From Actinomycetota bacterium (GTDB lineage Bacteria > Actinomycetota > Actinomycetes > S36-B12 > CAIYMF01), in the NCBI GenBank assembly GCA_009697815.1, contig WLRQ01000017.1, forward strand, positions 1 to 44,971: a stretch of 44,971 nt of DNA. Direction: 5' to 3'. Positions 9,232 to 16,698 of the stretch are shown here, piece after piece. Below the pieces are notes generated by a model that was not told the origin of the DNA, did not search any database, and was given only the letters and a program-made list of their open reading frames with translations. Every line of letters begins with the position of its first letter. Positions within the stretch are counted from its first letter, which is position 1. A program made the position numbers and the translations under genes.

Positions 9232-10272
9232 TCAGGTGCTGAACTCCACGTCGACGTCCCAGCGGCTGAAGCCGAGGTCGGTGTAGAGCCTGATGGCGGT
9301 GGTGTTCGAGGCGTCGACATAGAGCATCGCATCGGGCAGCCCGAGTGAGCGCAGATGCTGGAGGCCGGCGAGGGTCAGGGCACGCCCAAGCCCGAGCCCG
9401 TGGCGGTCGGGGGCGACCCCGACGACGTAGACCTCACCCATGGGCTCATGGCCGTGCCCGTGCGCGTGGTGGTCGTGCGCGCTGTGCTCGCTGTGCTCGC
9501 CATGCTCGTGGCCATGTTCGCCCGAGCGTTCGACGTGACCGTGGCGGTGCGCGTCCGCGCCGTGGACCTTCGTCCAGTGGAAGCCGACTATCCGCTGGTT
9601 GCCAGCGTTCCCCTCGACGGCGATCAGGAAGCCCTCGGGATCGAACCACGGCTCGCACATCCGCGCTTGAAGATCGTCAGGAGTCAAGCCGGCCTGGTCG
9701 GGCAGGTCGACGAAGGCCCGGCGGTTCAGCGCCAGGAACTCGTCGTCGTCGATCCCGGGAAGGAATGAGCGAAGTGTGACCCCGTCCGGCCACACCGGAT
9801 CGGGCAGCGCTGCGGCGAGTGGTCGACGCATCTGCCACAGGGTGCGTGAGCGCCGCATGCCCATCACTGAGGCAAGCGGCCCCGCGCCGCCGTGATCGCC
9901 ATGTGCCCAGATGCGGAGTCGACCATCGGGAGCCTCGCGCAGGAGATGGGCGACCAGTTGCCGCCCCACGCCGGTACGCCGGGCAGAGGGTGTGACTGCG
10001 AGCTCGGCGCTCGGGCCGGATATCTCGTCGGTGGCATCGAGGTGGGCGTAGCCGATGAGCGCGCCGTTGAGCCGGGCCAGGATGTGCCGGACCCCGGCAT
10101 CACCGCCGTAGCGCAGGTGCAGCATCACATGTTCCGACAGCGGCCGGATCCCGTCGTTCTCCGCGACGCGTTCGACGAGAAGGCTGACATCGCTGATGTC
10201 GGACTCGTCGAGGCGCGGGAGGACCTCCCACTGCACCGCGGCAGCGGGCGGAGTGATGATCGGGTCGGTCAC
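9232..10272 (-). CDS. mshD: Mycothiol synthase with histidine-rich insertion
   Basis: 346 residues. MshD acetylates Cys-GlcN-Ins with acetyl-CoA, the last step of mycothiol synthesis. Two GNAT domains are visible: the first with [22 protein letters not shown], the second with [43 protein letters not shown]. Just before the second acetyl-CoA site there is an unusual insertion with 14 His in 34 residues ([20 protein letters not shown] is its core), about residues 232-265. The GTG at 10272 is chosen because a TAGGGT -10 box ends seven bases upstream (leaderless); a GTG at 10281 is the alternative. Neighbours glnR and ppk match mycobacterial order. Confidence 0.93.
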   Translation of the reverse strand: MTDPIITPPAAAVQWEVLPRLDESDISDVSLLVERVAENDGIRPLSEHVMLHLRYGGDAGVRHILARLNGALIGYAHLDATDEISGPSAELAVTPSARRTGVGRQLVAHLLREAPDGRLRIWAHGDHGGAGPLASVMGMRRSRTLWQMRRPLAAALPDPVWPDGVTLRSFLPGIDDDEFLALNRRAFVDLPDQAGLTPDDLQARMCEPWFDPEGFLIAVEGNAGNQRIVGFHWTKVHGADAHRHGHVERSGEHGHEHGEHSEHSAHDHHAHGHGHEPMGEVYVVGVAPDRHGLGLGRALTLAGLQHLRSLGLPDAMLYVDASNTTAIRLYTDLGFSRWDVDVEFST

Positions 10273-10279
10273 GGTCAGC

Positions 10280-10285
10280 ACCCTA
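10280..10285 (-). promoter_or_regulatory. -10 box of mshD (leaderless)
   Basis: TAGGGT on the minus strand, seven bases before the GTG at 10272, so transcription would begin at the start codon. No convincing -35 was seen. Confidence 0.45.
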
Positions 10286-10314
10286 GGGGCTCGTGGCCCC
10301 TGCGTGGGCCGAGG

Positions 10315-11037
10315 TCAGGTGACGGGTGATTGCAGGGACGCCGAGCTGGACTCTTCGGCGCGCAGCGGCGGGATCACGAATCGGTAGCCCACGTTGCGCA
10401 CGGTGCCGATCACTGCCTCGTGCTCGGGGCCGAGCTTGGCGCGCAGGCGCCGCACGTGGACGTCAACTGTCCGCGTGCCACCGAAGTAGTCGTAGCCCCA
10501 GACCTCTTGTAGCAGTTGAGCTCTCGAGAACACCCTGCCCGGGTGCTGCGCGAGGAACTTGATGAGCTCGAACTCCTTGAATGTCAGATCGAGGACGCGC
10601 CCGCGCACCCGCGCGGTGTAGGTGGCCTCGTCGATGCTGACCTCGCCCGACCGGATCTCATCGGGCACACCTTCATCAACGATCTGGGCGAGCCTGCCGA
10701 TGGCCAGCCGGAGGCGGGCGTCGACCTCGGCCGGACCCGCGGTCTCGAGAATGACGTCGTCGACTCCCCATTCGGAGTTGACGCCCACGAGCCCGCCCTC
10801 GGTGGCGACGAGGAGCACCGGGACGTCGACCCCGGTCGTACGCAGCAGCCGGGTGAAGCTTCGGGTGGCGGGGAGGTCGCGGCGACCGTCGACCAGGATC
10901 GCGTCGCACGCGGGGGCATCGAGCAACGCCATTCCCTCAGCCGGCAGGACCTTGACCTGGTGGGAGAGGAGCCCGAGCGCGGGCAGCACCTCTGAGGACG
11001 GCAGCAGTGCGTTGGTCAGCAACAGCAGGGTCGACAT
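10315..11037 (-). CDS. glnR: Nitrogen regulator GlnR (orphan OmpR-type)
   Basis: 240 residues. GlnR is the global nitrogen regulator of many actinobacteria and works without a partner kinase. The receiver-like domain starts [22 protein letters not shown] and carries the one conserved Asp (D50 in [10 protein letters not shown]) but lacks the acidic pocket of true receivers. The winged-helix DNA-binding domain is nearly canonical: [20 protein letters not shown], then [21 protein letters not shown] and [18 protein letters not shown] ribosome site lies six bases before the ATG. It is divergent from the thioredoxin-like gene and followed by mshD, as in mycobacteria (Rv0818-Rv0819). Confidence 0.95.
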   Translation of the reverse strand: MSTLLLLTNALLPSSEVLPALGLLSHQVKVLPAEGMALLDAPACDAILVDGRRDLPATRSFTRLLRTTGVDVPVLLVATEGGLVGVNSEWGVDDVILETAGPAEVDARLRLAIGRLAQIVDEGVPDEIRSGEVSIDEATYTARVRGRVLDLTFKEFELIKFLAQHPGRVFSRAQLLQEVWGYDYFGGTRTVDVHVRRLRAKLGPEHEAVIGTVRNVGYRFVIPPLRAEESSSASLQSPVT

Positions 11038-11292
11038 GCGGTGACCTCCCGTGGATCGTCGGGGCGTTTACTCGACCCGTATGCGTCAAGGGACCCTGAG
11101 GCGTCATCGCCCGGGTCCCTCACGAGGCAGGATAGCCCACGTGGATCACTACCGCCCTTGCGCCCGTCCGCTCAGCGCGCCCGTCGACGGGCTCACCGCG
11201 CGGGCTGCTGGCGACCTTCGGGAGAGCCTCGGGCGCTGCCTCTCGGACGATGTACGTGGGGCCCGGTATGTCGCCGGCATGGTGAGACACGC

Positions 11293-11766
11293 ATGACCGG
11301 GATCTGGGTCGTTCTCGCGGTGCTGGTGCTCGCGACGGTGTTCGGGCTCTACCGCCGTGCGACCGACGGCAGGTTGCGCGAGGTCGAGATTGCCGCCGAT
11401 CCCACCGACTCCGTTCACGTGCCGGGTACGCCCCCAGGGGCGGGTTATGCCCATGAGGGCGACAAGCTCTCAACCGAGGACATTGGCGAGCCCCTGGGAG
11501 CCAGGGCCACGCTCGTCCAGTTCTCGAGCGCCTTCTGCGCACCCTGCCGGGCCACCCGAGTGATCCTTGAGGAGGTGTCGGCCATGCTCGAGGGCGTTGT
11601 CCATGTCGAGATCGACGCCGAGGCTCACCTTGACCTCGTGAGGCGACTCGACGTGCGGCGCACGCCCACCGTGCTGGTCCTGGACGCTGCCGGGCTGGTG
11701 CGCGTGCGTGCTGCCGGGGCACCGCGCAAGGCCGATGTGATCGCCGCGCTGGGCCAGATCTTCTGA
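11293..11766 (+). CDS. Membrane-anchored thioredoxin-like protein (ThiX type)
   Basis: 157 residues from ATG 11293. One N-terminal transmembrane helix (about 3-20), a linker, then a thioredoxin fold with active-site FCAPC (C82, C85) and the cis-proline segment RRTPTVLVL. It probably exchanges dithiols for the sulfur-handling proteins encoded downstream. The counterpart in mycobacteria (thiX, Rv0816c) lies in the same place beside the cysA/sseC genes and glnR. The longer upstream frame from 11041 has no family features. Confidence 0.87.
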   Translation: MTGIWVVLAVLVLATVFGLYRRATDGRLREVEIAADPTDSVHVPGTPPGAGYAHEGDKLSTEDIGEPLGARATLVQFSSAFCAPCRATRVILEEVSAMLEGVVHVEIDAEAHLDLVRRLDVRRTPTVLVLDAAGLVRVRAAGAPRKADVIAALGQIF

Positions 11767-11801
11767 TCGACGGGGGGCCGCCGAGGTCACTCCTGGCTCA
11801 T

Positions 11802-11829
11802 GGGGCGTCTCGGGGCGTCTCGGGGCGAG
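11802..11829. repeat. 10-bp tandem repeat
   Basis: GGGGCGTCTC occurs twice in tandem and then partly a third time (GGGGCGAG), just downstream of the thioredoxin-like gene and upstream of the leader-peptide promoter. Role unknown; could simply be slippage. Confidence 0.6.
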
Positions 11830-11857
11830 AGATACCGGTCTCACCATGTGGACACCG

Positions 11858-11887
11858 TTGCTGACGCCGGTATCGAGCACCTACTCT
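11858..11887 (+). promoter_or_regulatory. Promoter of the cysteine leader peptide / sulfur operon
   Basis: A -35 TTGCTG (11858-11863), an 18-base spacer and a -10 TACTCT (11882-11887), then seven bases to the ATG of the leader peptide, so the message is probably leaderless. An 8-bp perfect inverted repeat, GATACCGG (11831-11838) and CCGGTATC (11867-11874), brackets the -35 and may be an operator. Confidence 0.6.
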
Positions 11888-11894
11888 CAGCGAC

Positions 11895-11972
11895 ATGCAG
11901 ACGGTGGAACTCACTAAGCGGCGGGCAGTCGATTACTGCCGCGTCGGTTCCTGCATGTGTCAGATGCCCTGA
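11895..11972 (+). CDS. Cysteine-rich leader peptide (attenuator uORF)
   Basis: A 25-residue open frame, leaderless from ATG 11895. It has the recurring features of actinobacterial sulfur-gene leader peptides: a basic RR pair, AVDYCRVGSCMCQMP ending, with Cys codons 15, 20 and 22 near the stop. Such uORFs stall ribosomes when cysteinyl-tRNA is short and so tune expression of sulfur genes, as established in mycobacteria. It precedes DUF4395, a rhodanese and SseC, all sulfur-related. Peptide function itself is unlikely; translation is what matters. Identification rests on motif and position, not on expression data. Confidence 0.8.
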   Translation: MQTVELTKRRAVDYCRVGSCMCQMP

Positions 11973-12054
11973 CCGGACGGTTTCCTCCTGGCCCCACGTG
12001 AGCGCCATGACCTCCGTCCGGACGCCGCACCCCATCCGTGCCGCTCTCCAGGAG
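11973..12054 (+). promoter_or_regulatory. Candidate attenuator hairpins upstream of DUF4395 gene
   Basis: Directly after the leader-peptide stop, CCGGACGG (11973-11980) can pair perfectly with CCGTCCGG (12014-12021). Between them CTCCTGG (11985-11991) is the exact complement of CCAGGAG (12048-12054), the ribosome site of the DUF4395 gene. Pairing of the latter would hide that site; the first hairpin encloses CTCCTGG and may compete. A ribosome stalled on the Cys codons would reach the first arm. The mechanism is inferred from the sequence. Confidence 0.55.
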
Positions 12055-12059
12055 ACATC

Positions 12060-12548
12060 ATGACCACGATCAACGCCAGCACTGCCGCCACGACCCCGAA
12101 GCTCGCCCGTCAGATCGACGCACGCGGTCCGCGTTTCGGCGCGATCCTCACCACCGCTGTCCTCGCCCTGACCCTGCTCACTATCCCGTCGACCCTGTCG
12201 GCGGTGCTGCTCACTCTCCAGGCCGTCGTATTCGGCCTCGGGTCGATCGTGGGCTTGCACGCCCAGCCCTACGGCATCGTTTTCCGTACCGTCGTTCGGC
12301 CGCGACTGGCCGCACCGACCACATTCGAGGACCAGGCGCCGCCGCGGTTCGCCCAGGCTGTTGGTTTCGGGTTCGCGATCGTCGGGATCGTCGGGTTCGC
12401 CACCGGGGCCACCGTGGTGGTCTACATCGCCGTGGCCTTCGCCCTCGCGGCCGCGTTCCTGAACGCCGCGTTCAACTTCTGCCTCGGCTGCGAGATGTAC
12501 CTCCTCGGCCGTCGCCTCATCCCGGGTCGTTCGAACGCCGCACTCTGA
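12060..12548 (+). CDS. DUF4395 integral membrane protein
   Basis: 162 residues. DUF4395 proteins are membrane proteins regularly encoded between thioredoxin-like and rhodanese genes in actinobacteria; their function is not known. Two pairs of hydrophobic segments are visible (about 28-45 with 48-66, and 100-118 with 120-138), and the family signature NAAFNFCLGCEMYLL carries a Cys pair (C141, C144) at the membrane edge, suited to thiol or sulfur exchange with the thioredoxin-like protein (inference). The ribosome site CAGGAG may be occluded by the upstream leader. Confidence 0.87.
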   Translation: MTTINASTAATTPKLARQIDARGPRFGAILTTAVLALTLLTIPSTLSAVLLTLQAVVFGLGSIVGLHAQPYGIVFRTVVRPRLAAPTTFEDQAPPRFAQAVGFGFAIVGIVGFATGATVVVYIAVAFALAAAFLNAAFNFCLGCEMYLLGRRLIPGRSNAAL

Positions 12549-12638
12549 ACCACCGCGCGCCGCCGTCGTCCCCGCACTGCCACCCTTCCCTCGCACTGCC
12601 CCTCGCCCGTTTCCGGGCATGAATCAAGGAGATCCACC

Positions 12639-13502
12639 ATGAGCCGCAGCGACGTCCTCGTTGACGCCGACTGGGTCGAGGCCCGCTTGGACGACCCTTC
12701 CGTTGTCCTCGTCGAGGTCGACGAAGACACCAGCGCCTACGAGAAGAACCACATCAGGAACGCCGTGCGCATCGACTGGCGCGACGACCTCCAGGACCCG
12801 GTCCGCCGCGACTTCGTTACCAAGACGCAGTTCGAGGCCCTCCTCTCGCGCAAGGGCATCGGCAACGACCACACCGTCGTTCTCTACGGCGGCAACAACA
12901 ACTGGTTCGCGTCCTACGCCTACTGGTACTTCAAGCTCTACGGTCACCAGGACGTCAAGCTGCTCGACGGCGGGCGCAAGAAGTGGGAGCTCGATGGGCG
13001 TGCACTCGTGGCCGAGGTCCCCTCGCGCACGGCGGCGACCTACGTCGCGCAGGAGCAGGACACCTCGATCCGCGCCTACCGCGACGATGTCATCAACGAG
13101 CTCGGCAAGGTCAACCTCGTCGACGTCCGCTCGCCCGACGAGTACGCCGGACGCCTCCTCGCGCCTGCGCACCTGCCGCAGGAGCAGTCGCAGCGTGCCG
13201 GCCACATCCCCACGGCCGTCAGCGTTCCGTGGAGCAAGGCCGCCAACGATGACGGCACGTTCAAGTCCGACGACGAGCTGAACACTCTCTACGGCGGTGC
13301 TGGCGTCGACTTCAGCAAGGACACGATCGCCTACTGCCGCATCGGCGAGCGCTCGGCTCACACGTGGTTCGTGCTGCACGAACTGCTCGGGCAGAGCAGC
13401 GTCCGCAACTACGACGGCTCGTGGACCGAGTACGGGGCCCTCGTCGGTGTTCCCGTTCAGCTCGGCGACGCGCCCGGCACCACCGAGGGTGGGGCAGCCT
13501 GA
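12639..13502 (+). CDS. Thiosulfate sulfurtransferase (two-domain rhodanese, CysA/SseA type)
   Basis: 287 residues with tandem rhodanese domains: an inactive N-terminal one (about 5-125) and an active C-terminal one (about 145-280). The active loop is YCRIGERSAHTW with catalytic C233, the form found in mycobacterial CysA2/CysA3. It moves sulfane sulfur from thiosulfate to an acceptor such as cyanide or a thiol. AAGGAG lies seven bases before the ATG. Its stop overlaps the sseC start by one base (TGATG), so the two are translated together. Confidence 0.95.
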   Translation: MSRSDVLVDADWVEARLDDPSVVLVEVDEDTSAYEKNHIRNAVRIDWRDDLQDPVRRDFVTKTQFEALLSRKGIGNDHTVVLYGGNNNWFASYAYWYFKLYGHQDVKLLDGGRKKWELDGRALVAEVPSRTAATYVAQEQDTSIRAYRDDVINELGKVNLVDVRSPDEYAGRLLAPAHLPQEQSQRAGHIPTAVSVPWSKAANDDGTFKSDDELNTLYGGAGVDFSKDTIAYCRIGERSAHTWFVLHELLGQSSVRNYDGSWTEYGALVGVPVQLGDAPGTTEGGAA

Positions 13503-13795
13503 TGTGCGCTGCAACCGTGGGCGGGCTCTCATTGGAAGGAATCGACGTGGCCAAGGAAACCGTCATCCAGGGAACGGTGACGAAGGACGGCCAGCCCGTC
13601 GGTGGCGCCTACGTTCGGCTTCTCGACGCAGGTGGCGAGTTCACAGCTGAGGTCCCGACCAGCGCGACTGGTCAGTTCCGCTTCTTCGCCGCACCGGGCA
13701 CCTGGACGTTGCGCACTCTCGCGCCGGGTGCGTCGGTCGATCGCTCAGTGGCGGCGCAGCGCGGCCAGGTGGCCGAGATCGCCGTCGCTGTCTGA
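13502..13795 (+). CDS. sseC: SseC-like DUF1416 protein
   Basis: 97 residues, same size as mycobacterial SseC. It begins MCAATVGGL and contains KETVIQGTV, GGAYVRLLDAGGEFTAEV and the family signature GQFRFFAAPGTWTLR. The fold resembles a carboxypeptidase regulatory-like beta sandwich. The molecular role is unknown but it is always linked to a rhodanese, and here it is coupled to it by a one-base overlap. The conserved Cys at position 2 may be a sulfur acceptor (speculative). Confidence 0.93.
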   Translation: MCAATVGGLSLEGIDVAKETVIQGTVTKDGQPVGGAYVRLLDAGGEFTAEVPTSATGQFRFFAAPGTWTLRTLAPGASVDRSVAAQRGQVAEIAVAV

Positions 13796-13827
13796 TATTT
13801 CAGCACGCGCACGTTGCTCCACAGTGT

Positions 13828-13861
13828 CGATGGCCGCGCCCCCTCGGGGTCGCGGCCATCG
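13828..13861. terminator. Bidirectional terminator hairpin between sseC and DsrE-like gene
   Basis: CGATGGCCGCG (13828-13838) pairs with CGCGGCCATCG (13851-13861), with a smaller CCCC/GGGG stem inside. It lies between two convergent genes. Confidence 0.75.
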
Positions 13862-13893
13862 TTCGTCGTGGGGGAGCCTCGCGTTGGTGTGCC

Positions 13894-14256
13894 TCAGTAG
13901 ATGAGGGCTTGGACGTCCGAGGAAGTGGCCTCGTCGACGAATGTCGCGGCGCCGGCGATCCGGACGCCGTCCCACACGGACTCGGGAGTGATCTCGCGTC
14001 GGGCCGCGCATTGACTGCATAGGGTCATGCGACCACCGGCGAGCACGGTCTCGACAAGATCGCCAAGGGAGAGAGCGTGCTCGAGACCGAGGTCGGGTAC
14101 GCGTCCCGGAACGGCGAGCCACGACGCGTCGCCAGTGAGCCACAGCGATACCTCAACACCTGAGGCCACCGCGGTGGCAGCGACGGTGAGTGCCTGGGAC
14201 AGCCGTTCGGGCTCGTCGGCTCCGCACGTGACTTTGATCAGGAGTCGACGGGACAT
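13894..14256 (-). CDS. DsrE/DsrF-like protein
   Basis: 120 residues from ATG 14256. DsrE-like proteins are small alpha/beta sulfurtransferase-type or peroxiredoxin-like folds. It shows the N-terminal strand LLIKVTCGADEPERLSQALTVA and a central amphipathic strand VEVSLWLTGDASWLAVPG, and a Cys-x-x-Cys pair (LCSQCAARR) in the second half where DsrE proteins carry reactive cysteines. It is convergent with the sulfur operon, which fits sulfur handling, but the acceptor is unknown. Confidence 0.8.
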   Translation of the reverse strand: MSRRLLIKVTCGADEPERLSQALTVAATAVASGVEVSLWLTGDASWLAVPGRVPDLGLEHALSLGDLVETVLAGGRMTLCSQCAARREITPESVWDGVRIAGAATFVDEATSSDVQALIY

Positions 14257-14393
14257 GCGTGTCAGCCTAGGCCGATTAGTGCATCGCGTATGCGACCGGC
14301 GCCCGGGATGCGAGGCCGGATAGCGGCCTGCCTTGGTCAGCAAAGGCCGCGTGCGAAGTCCGCGCGAGAAGGCCGCCCACACCAGGTGGCGGC

Positions 14394-14399
14394 TAGGAT
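14394..14399 (+). promoter_or_regulatory. -10 box for small membrane protein (leaderless)
   Basis: TAGGAT seven bases before GTG 14407. No clear -35. The same -10/start spacing occurs at several other genes in the window. Confidence 0.4.
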
Positions 14400-14406
14400 C
14401 GCCCAT

Positions 14407-14508
14407 GTGCTTGAGACCGTTCCCATAGCGCTGCTCGTGCTCGTGATCCTCGGCCTCGCCGCCGCCGCGGGAACAGTGGTCGTACGGCTCTTCCGTCGCC
14501 AGGGCTGA
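14407..14508 (+). CDS. Small single-pass membrane protein (33 residues)
   Basis: A 33-residue frame from GTG 14407, leaderless after TAGGAT. The sequence is almost entirely one membrane helix (PIALLVLVILGLAAAAGTVV) ending in a positive tail RLFRRQG, so the C-terminus should face the cytoplasm. It stops 33 bases before the nitrobindin-like gene. A longer in-frame start at 14290 adds a segment without protein character. I do not recognise it; it could be a real microprotein or chance. Confidence 0.5.
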   Translation: MLETVPIALLVLVILGLAAAAGTVVVRLFRRQG

Positions 14509-14541
14509 CCGCCTTCGCCGCAACCCCCGAAAGGCTCGCGC

Positions 14542-15069
14542 ATGACTGTCACCGGTTCGACGTCTGGACTTCCCCCCGAGCTCTTGAGCCTCTCGTGGCT
14601 TATTGGCACGTGGGTTGGCGTCGGCGTGGGCGGCTACCCGACCGTCGGTGATTTCCACTTCGCTCAGGAGGTCACCTTCGCCAGCGACGGACGGCCGTTC
14701 TTGTCTTACTCCAGTCGTGCGTGGCTCCTCGACGCCGATGGCAACAGGGTGAAGCCGCTGGCCGTCGAATCGGGTTACTGGCGCCCGCGGCCCGACAACC
14801 ATGTCGAGGTATTGCTCGCCCATCCGACCGGATTCGCCGAGGTGTGGATCGGTGAAGTCACCGTGAGCGAGATCGCCGATGCCACCGTCACCGGGGCCAG
14901 GGTCGAGTTGCGCACCGACGTGATCGCCCGCACCTCCTCGGCCAAGGAGTACACCGCGGGCCATCGCCTGTTCGGCCTCGTGGACGGTGAGCTCATGTGG
15001 GTCTATGACATGGCCGCGGTCGGCCAGCCGCTCACATCACACCTCTCCGCGCGGTTGAAGAAGGCATAG
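14542..15069 (+). CDS. Nitrobindin-like heme-binding beta-barrel protein (FABP family, DUF1794)
   Basis: 175 residues. The family forms a ten-stranded beta barrel; nitrobindins bind ferric heme and detoxify peroxynitrite. The signature G-x-W-x-G-x-G is present (G22 to G28 in LIGTWVGVGVGGYPT), and near the C-terminus GQPLTSHLSARLKK holds H167 at the place of the proximal heme ligand. The mycobacterial neighbour-order homologue is Rv0813c. Gene spacing of five bases to nur suggests co-transcription. Heme binding is inferred. Confidence 0.9.
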   Translation: MTVTGSTSGLPPELLSLSWLIGTWVGVGVGGYPTVGDFHFAQEVTFASDGRPFLSYSSRAWLLDADGNRVKPLAVESGYWRPRPDNHVEVLLAHPTGFAEVWIGEVTVSEIADATVTGARVELRTDVIARTSSAKEYTAGHRLFGLVDGELMWVYDMAAVGQPLTSHLSARLKKA

Positions 15070-15074
15070 TCGAC

Positions 15075-15509
15075 ATGGCCAAAGACCAATGGGAGCAAAG
15101 ACTCCGGGCCGGTGGCTATCGCATCACGCCGCAGCGACAGCTCGTCCTCGAGGCCGTCGAAGGTCTTCGCCATGGAACTCCTGAGGAGATCCTCGCCGAA
15201 GTCCAACGCACGGCTTCGGGAGTCAACCTCTCGACTGTCTACCGCAATCTCGAGGTGCTCGAAGAGGTCGGGATGGTCACGCACGCCCACATCGGGCACG
15301 GGGCACCGACCTATCACGCGGTCGACGACCATGTGCACATCCATCTGGTGTGCGATGGCTGTGGTGCCGTGCAGAGCATCGACGCCGAGATCGCAGAAGC
15401 GTTCCTTGGCGAGGTCAAGGTCGCGACGGGTTTCGTCACCGATATCAGCCACGTGGCGCTCCACGGGCGCTGCGCCGCATGCGACGTGAACATTCCGGTG
15501 GCGCCATGA
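15075..15509 (+). CDS. nur: Fur-family nickel-responsive regulator (Nur-like)
   Basis: 144 residues. The N-terminal winged helix has GYRITPQRQLVLEAV and TASGVNLSTVYRNLEVLEEVG. The metal residues fit Streptomyces Nur position by position: M-site H33, H86, H88, H90; nickel-site H70, H72, H126; and two Cys pairs (C93/C96, C133/C136) for structural zinc. Nur represses nickel uptake and iron superoxide dismutase in Streptomyces. The neighbourhood (glnR, sulfurtransferase, nitrobindin) also matches that genus. Naming rests on residue match and context; a Zur or FurA role is less likely. Confidence 0.85.
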   Translation: MAKDQWEQRLRAGGYRITPQRQLVLEAVEGLRHGTPEEILAEVQRTASGVNLSTVYRNLEVLEEVGMVTHAHIGHGAPTYHAVDDHVHIHLVCDGCGAVQSIDAEIAEAFLGEVKVATGFVTDISHVALHGRCAACDVNIPVAP

Positions 15510-15567
15510 TCGGCTCTCACGTCGTCGGCTCGGGAAGTATTCGGCGCCAGGAGTGGTTGGCCTCGAC

Positions 15568-16611
15568 GTGAGTCTCATCGTCGCAAGTTCCTTGCTCGAG
15601 CTCCCTGGCGCGTGCCCAGCGCCGCCAGGATCACCCGACTCCGGAGTGCCCTGGCACTACGGCGATCCCCACGGGGAACAGCGCCGGCTTCTTCGCGGTG
15701 AGGGCTGGGTCGACCTGTCGCACCGTGGTGTTGTCACGGTCACCGGGCCAGATCGGCTCTCCTGGTTGCATTCGCTCACGACCCAACATGTGGAGTCGCT
15801 TGCCCCGGGGCAGTCGGCGCTCGATCTGATCCTGAGCCCGCACGGCCATGTCGAGCATGAGCTGCATCTAGTTGATGACGGCGCCACGACATGGATCAGT
15901 GTCGAGCCGGGCACTGTCGAGACATTGGTCGCCTACCTCGAGCGCATGCGATTCATGTTGCGTGTCGACATCGCTGATGTCACCGCTGACTACGCGGTGG
16001 TCGCTGAGCCGATCGTCGAGGCACATCCGACGTTGCCGACCTACCTGATCCCGCGTGAGTTCGGCGAGCGCAGCGCTGACGATCCCGCATCTCAGCGGTA
16101 CGTTCCGGTGCGCCCGGACGTCCTTGTGGGGCGTGAGGTGTTCGTGCCCCGCGAGGGCCTCGGGGCCTACGTGGCCGGCCGTCCTGGTTCGGGTACGTGG
16201 GCGTGGGAGGCACTTCGGGTGGCGGCCGGTGTTCCCCGTGTTGGGTTCGAGACCGATCACCGCACGATTCCGCATGAGGTCGGTTGGGTTCCCTCCGCGG
16301 TTCACCTGTCCAAAGGGTGCTACCGCGGGCAGGAGACGGTTGCGCGGGTTCACAACCTCGGTCGACCGCCGCGTCGTCTCGTCCAGCTGCATCTTGACGG
16401 CAGCGCGGCGCGGACTCCGACGGCGGGCGACCCGGTACTTCTGGAGGGCCGCGAGGTAGGCGTTGTTACGTCGGTCGCGCTGCACTGCGAACTGGGACCG
16501 GTCGCGCTCGCGGTGATCAAGCGTTCCGTCCCGGTCGAAGCCGATCTTCTCGTCGGGCCGTTGGAGGCCGGTGGCGTTGCGGCCGCCCAAGAGGTCGTTG
16601 TCACCGCTTGA
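15568..16611 (+). CDS. ygfZ: Folate-dependent Fe-S cluster protein YgfZ/GcvT-like
   Basis: 347 residues from GTG 15568; a GTG at 15553 is equally possible. YgfZ proteins use tetrahydrofolate and help maintain iron-sulfur enzymes such as MiaB. Visible: the N-terminal GcvT-like fold with RLSWLHSLTTQHVESL and the diagnostic motif KGCYRGQETVAR with its Cys in the second half, then RRLVQLHLDG and the C-terminal barrel. Downstream of nur and upstream of galU on the same strand. Confidence 0.92.
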   Translation: MSLIVASSLLELPGACPAPPGSPDSGVPWHYGDPHGEQRRLLRGEGWVDLSHRGVVTVTGPDRLSWLHSLTTQHVESLAPGQSALDLILSPHGHVEHELHLVDDGATTWISVEPGTVETLVAYLERMRFMLRVDIADVTADYAVVAEPIVEAHPTLPTYLIPREFGERSADDPASQRYVPVRPDVLVGREVFVPREGLGAYVAGRPGSGTWAWEALRVAAGVPRVGFETDHRTIPHEVGWVPSAVHLSKGCYRGQETVARVHNLGRPPRRLVQLHLDGSAARTPTAGDPVLLEGREVGVVTSVALHCELGPVALAVIKRSVPVEADLLVGPLEAGGVAAAQEVVVTA

Positions 16612-16698
16612 CCTGCGCCACGTGCGCAGTCCTTGGCATGCTGTCGGTCGAGCCCTCCTGTCACGGCGGGCCTTCCCGGGGAGAAGGAGCGAGAACAC

